The notes under the pieces are model-generated. The model ran no database searches and was not told the DNA's origin. It saw only the letters and a list, made by a program, of their open reading frames with translations. A DNA stretch of 11,409 nt, taken from assembly GCA_022600215.1 (NCBI GenBank), contig JAHZKV010000082.1:1-11409 (forward strand), in the 5' to 3' direction. The stretch comes from a bacterium. GTDB lineage: Bacteria > Chlamydiota > Chlamydiia > Chlamydiales > 2-12-FULL-49-11. This document shows positions 1 to 6,300 of the stretch, in pieces. The position numbers and the translations under genes are program-made. How positions within the stretch are numbered: the first letter of the stretch is position 1; each line of letters begins with the position of its first letter.

Positions 1-82
1 CATACTTCCAAGCCTCGTTAGGCGGGCTTAACGACCTTTTGGGTCTTGATTGCTTCTTGAGTTTTTCTTCCCACTCATTCAT
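1..82 (-). CDS. 5' end of an unrecognised gene, cut by the left edge
   Basis: An ATG on the minus strand at 82-80 opens a frame that stays open to the window edge. The 27 visible residues begin MNEWEEKLKKQ and are strongly charged, then turn basic and proline-containing (RPKRSLSPP). A ribosome binding site, AAAGAGGG, lies about 7 bases upstream of the ATG. A promoter-like element at 190-201 points the same way, so both signals support a real start. The visible part is too short to assign a family. The first part looks like the start of an amphipathic helix. The gene is divergent from the small gene at 285 and shares its promoter element. Sequence 10-33 has several small self-complementary stretches and looks more GC-rich than the surroundings. 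Confidence 0.55.
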   Translation of the reverse strand, partial: MNEWEEKLKKQSRPKRSLSPPNEAWKY

Positions 83-189
83 AACTAACCCTCTTTATAT
101 GTTATTATTTATGAGATAATTATAACATAATTAAAATAAAAATTATACTATAAACAGCTATATTTTACTAAATATCTAATAATTAGGTG

Positions 190-201
190 ATTACACCATA
201 A
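190..201 (-). promoter_or_regulatory. Extended -10 element for the minus-strand gene at the left edge
   Basis: Read on the minus strand, this is TTATGGTGTAAT: a TG-extended -10 box (TGTAAT) with no convincing -35. It is the exact reverse complement of 241-252, so the two sites form a perfect 12-base inverted repeat about 51 bases apart between divergent genes. Initiation here would give a 5' leader of roughly 100 bases before the ATG at 82. The sites could be divergent promoters, operator half-sites for a shared regulator, or both. Confidence 0.5.
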
Positions 202-224
202 ACCTCTGAATTCAAATATTTTAT

Positions 225-252
225 TTATCAAAACCTATAATTATGGTGTAAT
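225..252 (+). promoter_or_regulatory. Promoter of the 285-518 small gene
   Basis: TTATCA (225-230, four of six matches to a -35) is followed after 16 bases by the extended -10 TGGTGTAAT (244-252). A start about 7 bases later would give a leader of some 25 bases ending in the AAGGAGAGAG ribosome binding site. A perfect TATAAT at 236-241 overlaps the element and is an alternative -10, but its -35 is poor. The last 12 bases form an inverted repeat with 190-201 and match 639-650 with one change. Confidence 0.55.
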
Positions 253-284
253 TAACAGCATATTTTATATAAGGAGAGAGCTAA

Positions 285-518
285 ATGGATAATATACATC
301 ACAACATGGAAGTAGTAGAAGTAATACCCCAAGCTACTGCTCGAGCCTGGTATAATGCTATTTTACTGCAAGATCCTGATTATGAAGTATCTTTTGATGA
401 TTATGTAAAAGATATGAATAGCCCCATGCAAGGAATTGCTGAACATGACATAGTTCCTATCGAGGGTGAAGCAAACCCCTTCAATATAGATTTTGGAGCT
501 TTATTTGGCGATGAATAA
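285..518 (+). CDS. Small acidic protein of unknown function (77 aa)
   Basis: The start is well supported: AAGGAGAGAG at 271-280 lies 4 bases before the ATG, and a promoter-like element lies just upstream. I do not recognise the protein. It is very acidic (16 Asp/Glu against one Arg and one Lys). It has an aromatic/hydrophobic patch around residues 20-28 (RAWYNAILL), an acidic stretch at 30-43, and ends in FGALFGDE. There is no signal peptide, membrane segment or cysteine, so a soluble protein that binds another protein, a basic surface or metal is plausible but unproven. Its tail loosely resembles the EMAFGDD stretch of the small gene at 696-860, which has the same kind of promoter. Candidates, all inference, are an antitoxin-like, regulatory or effector-type protein. 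Confidence 0.75.
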   Translation: MDNIHHNMEVVEVIPQATARAWYNAILLQDPDYEVSFDDYVKDMNSPMQGIAEHDIVPIEGEANPFNIDFGALFGDE

Positions 519-551
519 ACGCCTTATTAAGGTATAACAACCATTAATCAC

Positions 552-574
552 AACCTGTTCATTGTCAATAGGTT
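552..574 (+). other. Weak hairpin downstream of the 77-aa gene
   Basis: AACCTGTT (552-559) can pair with AATAGGTT (567-574) with one G-U pair, giving an 8-bp stem and a 7-base loop. No T-tract follows, so it is not a convincing intrinsic terminator. It may be an mRNA 3'-end hairpin or chance. Confidence 0.2.
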
Positions 575-638
575 ACACATCAGACCCTAAGTCGCTTAAT
601 ATTAACAATTAAAATATTTAATATACTTTTTATGGCAA

Positions 639-650
639 TTATGGTATAAT
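639..650 (+). promoter_or_regulatory. Promoter of the 696-860 small gene
   Basis: TTATGGTATAAT contains a consensus -10 (TATAAT, 645-650) preceded by an extended TG (642-643). The -35 region is poor, as expected for an extended -10 promoter. The wider block 637-652 matches 239-254 at 15 of 16 positions. Both blocks are followed within a few bases by AACAGCA. This suggests the two small genes are expressed together. Confidence 0.55.
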
Positions 651-695
651 TATGTAAACAGCAACGTTGATAATAAAAAAAAGGGAGAATAACTT

Positions 696-860
696 ATGGA
701 CTCAGTAAATAGAAAAGCAGTTGATGATTTTTTTGAAATGGCATTTGGTGATGATATCAAAGACGTAGGGGAAATGAATCAAAAACAAATAGATCGAGAA
801 AATCGCATTCATGGTCTTGTAGCAAAATTTGTTCAAAATCTAAAAAATGCAATCAAATAA
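696..860 (+). CDS. Small protein of unknown function (54 aa)
   Basis: The open frame runs from ATG 696 to TAA 858-860. AAGGGAGA at 681-688 lies 7 bases before the ATG, and a strong extended -10 lies about 45 bases upstream. These signals make a short frame like this credible. I do not recognise the product. The N-terminal half is acidic (VDDFFEMAFGDDIKD, residues 9-23). The C-terminal half looks like an amphipathic helix with balanced charge (KFVQNLKNAIK at the end). There is no signal peptide or membrane segment. The gene converges on the symporter at 865 with a 4-base gap, and the hairpin at 875-920 inside that symporter would serve as its terminator. Confidence 0.7.
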   Translation: MDSVNRKAVDDFFEMAFGDDIKDVGEMNQKQIDRENRIHGLVAKFVQNLKNAIK

Positions 861-864
861 CAAA

Positions 865-2235
865 CTAATTATTCAAGGCTCTTTCCTTCTTTAGAAGGGC
901 TTCAAAGAGCCTTGTTTCTTTCACTACGATTCCAGATAAAAAGAGCAGTCCAATCAAATTAGGAAATGCCATCAAGCCATTCATGATATTGGCTACACCC
1001 CACACTACCTGCAAATTCAATATCGCCCCTAAAAAGACAATAGCTATATAGATGATACGATAAGGAGTGATCGCTCTTACTCCAAACATATACTCCATCG
1101 CCTTCTCTCCATAATAGGCCCATCCAAGAATCGTGGAATAGGCAAAAGGGATAATAATCAAGGTAACAATCAATCCTCCATAAGGAATCACCGAGTCAAA
1201 AGCTGCTATCACGAGTGATGACCCATCAAGCACTTTTCCAGAAGCATCCATTCCCCCTAATACTCCTGTAGTTGCTATTGCAAGCCCTGTAAGGGTACAA
1301 ACAATGCCTGTCGTAATAAATACCGAGGACATCGATACAAGCGCTTGCCTTCCTGGAGAATCTGTCTTTGCTGCCGCTGCAGCTATCGGAGAGCTCCCAA
1401 GCCCCGCCTCAGAAGAAAATACCCCACGAGAAACTCCCATCTGAATGGCGATCATAACCGTGGAACCAATAAAGCCACCAGCTGCTGCCTGCCCAGTAAA
1501 TGCTGTCTTAATGATCAGCCAAAAAGCCTCTGGCACATGAGCAATATTGAAAAGTACCACCGACATACTTATCAAAAAATAAAATACAGCCATAGAAGGA
1601 ACAAGAATGCCTACCACTTTACCAATACTCTTTATACCGCCCAGCAAAGTAACAGCCGTTAATAGAACGAGCACTATACCTGTAATAGATGGACTGATCG
1701 AAAATGTCTCAAAAATGGCGGTAGCTACCGAATTTGATTGCACCATGTTTCCTGTACCAAGCGCCGTTACCGCTGCTAAAAAGGAAAATAAAACTCCTAG
1801 CCACTTTATTTTTAATCCCCTCTCTAAATAATACATGGGGCCACCACACATCTGCCCATTGGAATCGATCTCTCTATACTTGATCGCCAAAATCGCTTCT
1901 GCATACTTAGTAGCCATCCCAAAAAAAGCGGCTATCCACATCCAAAAAAGCGCTCCAAGGCCACCTATAGAAATCGCTGTTGCTACGCCCGTAATACTTC
2001 CAATCCCAATAGTGGCAGCAAGGGCCGTCATGAGTGCCTGAAAATGAGAAATATCCCCATCGGCCTTCCCATCATCTCGCACAAAAGCAAGCTTATGAGC
2101 ATAAATCAAATGGCGCAGCTGCAGGCCCCTTAACCGAAAAGTGTAAAGCACCCCCACCAAAGTCATAAAAATAAGGAGCGGCGGGCCCCATACAATATTG
2201 TTGATAGTATCTAGTATTTGTAAAAATCGATCCAT
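865..2235 (-). CDS. Sodium:alanine/glycine symporter, AGCS family (copy 1)
   Basis: A 456-residue inner-membrane protein of full family length that should couple Na+ entry to uptake of alanine, glycine or D-alanine. Family signatures are intact: VWGPPLL (15-21), GGLGALFWMW (91-100), GMATKYAE (106-113), GGPMYYLE (131-138), GNMVQSNSVA (162-171), GVFSSEAGLGSSPIAAAAAK (271-290) and YYGEKAMEYMFG (374-385). About ten or eleven hydrophobic segments can be seen. The usual GTGNIAGVA motif is GIGSITGVA here (77-85). The start agrees with the family N-terminus, but no Shine-Dalgarno sequence precedes it and a -10-like box ends only 9 bases before the ATG. It lies 41 bases downstream of the MORN gene and probably has its own promoter. 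A gap-free paralogue lies at 9008-10375. Chlamydial relatives are often called dagA or agcS. Confidence 0.95.
   Translation of the reverse strand: MDRFLQILDTINNIVWGPPLLIFMTLVGVLYTFRLRGLQLRHLIYAHKLAFVRDDGKADGDISHFQALMTALAATIGIGSITGVATAISIGGLGALFWMWIAAFFGMATKYAEAILAIKYREIDSNGQMCGGPMYYLERGLKIKWLGVLFSFLAAVTALGTGNMVQSNSVATAIFETFSISPSITGIVLVLLTAVTLLGGIKSIGKVVGILVPSMAVFYFLISMSVVLFNIAHVPEAFWLIIKTAFTGQAAAGGFIGSTVMIAIQMGVSRGVFSSEAGLGSSPIAAAAAKTDSPGRQALVSMSSVFITTGIVCTLTGLAIATTGVLGGMDASGKVLDGSSLVIAAFDSVIPYGGLIVTLIIIPFAYSTILGWAYYGEKAMEYMFGVRAITPYRIIYIAIVFLGAILNLQVVWGVANIMNGLMAFPNLIGLLFLSGIVVKETRLFEALLKKERALNN
875..920 (+). terminator. Intrinsic terminator inside the 3' end of the convergent symporter gene
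   Basis: AAGGCTCTTT (875-884) pairs perfectly with AAAGAGCCTT (904-913). Inside the loop, CCTTCT (885-890) pairs with AGAAGG (893-898). The tract GTTTCTTT follows on the plus strand. This is a good intrinsic terminator for the 696-860 gene. The same bases encode the last dozen or so residues of the symporter on the other strand. In the minus direction the hairpin is followed by GAATAATTAGTTTG, so some bidirectional function is possible. Confidence 0.6.
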
Positions 2236-2244
2236 AAAGAAACT

Positions 2245-2273
2245 ACTATACCCTGGCTCCCCCTATAAATCCA
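2245..2273 (-). promoter_or_regulatory. Promoter of symporter copy 1, almost abutting the start codon
   Basis: On the minus strand TGGATT (2268-2273) is followed after 17 bases by TATAGT (2245-2250). The -10 ends 9 bases before the ATG, so the leader would be only a few bases, matching the missing Shine-Dalgarno sequence. The same arrangement (TAGATT, 17 bases, TATACT) precedes the paralogue at 10383-10411. A weak 5-bp hairpin (CCTGG/CCAGG, 2252-2275) overlaps it and is a poor terminator candidate for the MORN gene. Confidence 0.45.
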
Positions 2274-2276
2274 GGA

Positions 2277-3383
2277 CTATCTCCCCTTCCCATAGACAAG
2301 CTTCACCGCATCTGCATAACGCTCTTTAATTTCCTTGTCGTTTCTAGGATTGTCATAACTTAAGTAACAAATTTCATTTCTCCTATTCACTAATATATGA
2401 GAAATCGTATCATCTGTATACCTCCTACCTAGCTCATCACAAAAAATGATACTGATCTCCGCACGATGATCTGTAAATGGATACTCTCTTAAATAAGGCC
2501 TCAATTTTTCATGCTTATTCACCATCTCCACTAATTTTTTTGTTAGCTTAACAACTAACTCCCTTCCATCTGGAATGCTTCCTTTTTTTCTAATAGAGAA
2601 GGTAATGTTTATTGCTTCTACATCATTAGGCATACTAGCCCCTACACCATATGGGCGAACTCCAAATTCTTTTCTAGCTACACCCAAAAATTCCTTCGTC
2701 ACTTCCCTTACATATATTTGATCTGGAGTAATACGAGAATTGTCCCTTTGTATAGGTGGCGGCGGTGGATCTTTTTGCAAAACTCCATTTTTATACTGAG
2801 CCACTAAAAGTTCTTTTCCTTTTTCATCCCATGCTTCCAAAGCTCCATGCGGAACCCCTTTTTTATAACCCAATACAATCCATAACTTACCTTTAGGATG
2901 ATAAATTTTTTGTTTATACTCAATTTGACCTTGTTCATTAAAAACTAAGACGCGGCCTTTGCGCCGTGGGTATTTCGGATCAGTGAAAGTAATATGATAC
3001 CCCTGCTTTACTCCATTGGAAAAATGGCCCTTAAAAGCGTCTTCTCCATTGATAAACCATCCATGAATATGACCATGTGGTTTTTTATCCTTATAAGGGA
3101 GCCTCACTTTTAACTGTTTATTCGCCCAATATTCCTCATATACCCCGGTAGGGTGCTTTTCTATATACGCTTTTATCCTCTCTATCAATCCCTTATCAAA
3201 ACGCCATTCTAAATATCCTGCAATCTTTTCTTCCACCGCTACATCAAGAGTAACAGGTCCATGCTTAACACCTAAAACCTTTTCTTCCCACTGCTCTGTA
3301 ATCCTTTTAGGGGGTTTAACTTCAACTTCTGTTCCCAAAAGAGAAGACAACATTAAAATACTACCTATGCATATTATATTCAT
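2277..3383 (-). CDS. MORN-repeat (YwqK-like) protein with uncharacterised C-terminal domain, partner of the RHS protein
   Basis: 368 residues. Residues 3-17 are hydrophobic (IICIGSILMLSSLLG) and look like a signal peptide, though without a basic n-region. Residues about 85-205 hold degenerate MORN-variant repeats with G-x-x-x-x-[WYF] spacing, for example GHIHGWFINGEDAFKGHFSNG (104-124) and GVPHGALEAWDEKGKELLV (176-194). A proline linker (206-210) leads to a charged alpha/beta domain (about 218-368) that I do not recognise. The ATG lies inside the 3' end of the RHS gene (23-base overlap) and is served by AGAGG 5 bases upstream within RHS codons, so translation is probably coupled. An in-frame stop six codons upstream rules out a longer start. 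YwqK-type proteins often accompany polymorphic toxins, so an immunity or export role in the envelope is plausible. This is inference. Confidence 0.85.
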   Translation of the reverse strand: MNIICIGSILMLSSLLGTEVEVKPPKRITEQWEEKVLGVKHGPVTLDVAVEEKIAGYLEWRFDKGLIERIKAYIEKHPTGVYEEYWANKQLKVRLPYKDKKPHGHIHGWFINGEDAFKGHFSNGVKQGYHITFTDPKYPRRKGRVLVFNEQGQIEYKQKIYHPKGKLWIVLGYKKGVPHGALEAWDEKGKELLVAQYKNGVLQKDPPPPPIQRDNSRITPDQIYVREVTKEFLGVARKEFGVRPYGVGASMPNDVEAINITFSIRKKGSIPDGRELVVKLTKKLVEMVNKHEKLRPYLREYPFTDHRAEISIIFCDELGRRYTDDTISHILVNRRNEICYLSYDNPRNDKEIKERYADAVKLVYGKGR

Positions 3384-6300
3384 ATAAACCTCTATTTTTT
3401 ATTGTATCTTCTATTATTGACTTAGTTACACCTTGATAGGTTGAACCTAAAAAACTATGATCAATAAACCTCAAATTTCGCTCACTAGAGGAACTTATTG
3501 CATTCACCCATACAATATTATGATTTTTTTCCCGTCTTTGCAAGAAAATGCTTGTTAAAGCATTCATTGCAACACCCGAAGTGCGTCCCATTGCAGCCCC
3601 TAATAAGTAACCTGCTTTACCATTTGTTGCACAATCTTCTTTAGAATAATAATTTGTTGCACTTAGAGAATATTTATTTGGAAATGGTGTTGGCGATCCA
3701 ATTAAATGAAGCCTGAAATGATCTTCAAAACTCTCTTTTTCATGATCACTCATCCCATCATAGCTTAGTTTATGGTTTTGGGCGCCTTCGCTATGGGCAA
3801 TGCTTTCCATGTGGGACTTAGGGGCGTATTCTTCCATCATGTTAGCAAGGCTAATTTGTACGGCACGTAAATTTTTTGCGGCCACGTTCTCCTGTCCAAG
3901 AAAATGACCCATTCCAACACGAAGGAGATCTGAGAGACCACCAGTTTCATTATATACGCCAACAGTAAGGGAATTTTTAGGCGCTTTATCAATTACGCTC
4001 ATACAGACTTTGGTAAAGTCTTTTTCTGTATGAAGCATACCATTGTGAACCAAAACTCCTGCTGCTGTTTTTTTATCCCCCACCGCTTTGAAGATAGATC
4101 CTACGTCATCATATGCGTTGTAATATCCTCTTTCTCTATCCACATCAGTAATTCTATGACCATAGTTATTTGGAAGCTTTATCATCATTTTCATATCACG
4201 CCCACCAACATGGCCTGTCCCTTTATGCGCAATAGGGGAAGATATTTCAGGCATCGGCCATATGCTACTATTGATTGGAGGGTGTTTATAGGGAGCGTAG
4301 CTCATCTTACTATTTTTATAACGTGGGATCGTAACATAAAAGGCATCCGAAGCAAGGCCAAATAGGTCCAAGCGATTCAACGGGCTATTTAAGTTGAATA
4401 AATACAAATTTCTACCATCCACAAATCCGGCAGGATCAGGTGTCAGCCACCTCTTCAGCCCAGGATCATAAAAGCGCATACCAAAATAATACATCCCTTC
4501 TTCAAAGCGCTTAGAAGAAAAGCGCCATGGATTGCGATATTCTTTGCAGCTCTCCTCACCAAATGCATTCATTAAGTAGCGCTCCACCACCTCTTTTTCT
4601 CCATTTACTATCCCAAGAACATTTCCCTGGAGGTCGTGAATAGGGATAAAGACTTCCCCATCTAGTTCAAGGGCAATAGCTGCGCCAATATCTCCACTCA
4701 CTCCAAGCCCCAGTACTTTTAACTGGGTAATTGCGCCACTTGTAGAAAGAGTTCCAATTTCTGAAGCTCCATCATATAAATAATAGATCTTCTCACTATC
4801 TTCTTTAGCAACTAATCTGGAAAGAGGGTCATAAGTAAATTGAACCACTCTGCCGCACTCATAGGAAATACGTACTAGGCGATCTAAAGCATCATATGCA
4901 TATTCTATCCCTTTTCTAGAAAGCAAATTCCCATTTGCATCATAGGTAAAGACCTCGTCTTCCGAAGCTACAATTTGATTCAATTCATTAATTTCAAATT
5001 CCTCAGAATTACCTAATGCATCAAAGCTATACTGTTCTTCTCCTTCCTTCGTCAATTGGGAAAGGGCATCATAATCAAATTCCTTATCTTCTAACAGTGA
5101 GTTACATTTTTTTGTAACCGAGTGATTAGCATTAAAAGATAGTTCTATTTTGTGGAAAGGAGTGTGTAGCAAAGTAGGTCTTTCCATCAGATCCCTTTCA
5201 GAATAGACTCTTCCCAAGTTCAAAGGTAGCTCCTCCTCTTCCACATGTTGGTTTGGATCAAATGTAACATAGCGATGGGTATACAGAGTCTCCCCCTCCA
5301 AATTTTTACGAGAGACTAAAACCATGGAGCTTTTTTCATACGTGTAATGGATAGAGCTTTGATCAGGAAGATATAGAGCCTTTTTCCTCCCAAAAAGATC
5401 ATATTCCCAACCAGTTTTTCGCCCAAAAAATCCTTTTTCTTCTATCAGCTCTCCGAACCTTGAATACTTTCGTAGCAAAGATTTTTGTGCCTTTACATCT
5501 TTTACCTCCACTAAATCGAGATGTTCATAAACATACACATAGTCAATCGATCCATCAGAGCTCCTCATAGAAACATTGCGATCTAAAGCATCATACTCAT
5601 AATAGAGCTCTATTCCATTTGGAAGTGTTTTAGCCACCAACAACCCCTTCCCATTATAGTGAAAGGAAGTCTCTTTACCCCCAGACTCCACCTGCTTGAT
5701 TTTTCTGCCCATACAATCATAGAAGAATTCCAGCTCCAAATCTTGGGTAACTTTTTTGATTACATTTCCATCCAAATCATAATAGTTCTTTTCACAAAAA
5801 AGAACCTCCCCCTCAGAGGATAATTTTTCTAAACACACCAGCCGATCATGAGAATCAAAATATTGCACTTCCTTATTCCCTAATGGATCTATCTTAGTGG
5901 TTGCATAATCTTCGTATTGATATACAAGCTCCCCTCCAAAAGGATCTACATGTTTTACTAACCTCCCCTCCTTATCATAAAAGAATCTATCGATTGCATC
6001 ACCTTGGGAAGTAGTCTTGACAACCTTTGATTTCCTTCCCCCTTCCTCATAAAAGTATTTTGTTTGGTGAAAACCATTAGCAGAGCTCTCTATCACCCTT
6101 CCTTCTATATCAAAAGATTCTACTGCCTCTACATCCATCTCCTCTATTTTACAAAGATTTCCCATCTTATCATAAGAATAGCTCTTTATACGCCCCTCGC
6201 TCTCCTCTTTGATCTTTCTTCCATGTTGATCGTAATAGTAATAAGTAGTGAGACCCCTTGCGTCAATGTAGCTATCGAGCAAAAGCCCCTTATACTTCCA

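Noticed and set aside
10..33. GC-rich stretch with small overlapping stems (CGTTA/TAACG, GCCT/AGGC, AAGCC/GGCTT)
   Set aside because: Considered as a palindromic mobile element or tRNA fragment; the stems are short and mutually exclusive, and the stretch reads through as coding on the minus strand.
522..532. CCTTATTAAGG palindrome after the 77-aa gene
   Set aside because: Only one central base, so no stable hairpin loop, and no T-tract; likely chance in AT-rich DNA.
1345..2041. Three plus-strand open frames of 68-105 codons opposite symporter copy 1
   Set aside because: They are antisense shadows of a clear membrane-protein gene with full family motifs, and I saw no conserved domain in them.
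2252..2275. CCTGG/CCAGG hairpin between the MORN and symporter genes as a terminator
   Set aside because: Only 5 bp with a 14-base loop and no clean T-tract; it overlaps the promoter of the next gene.
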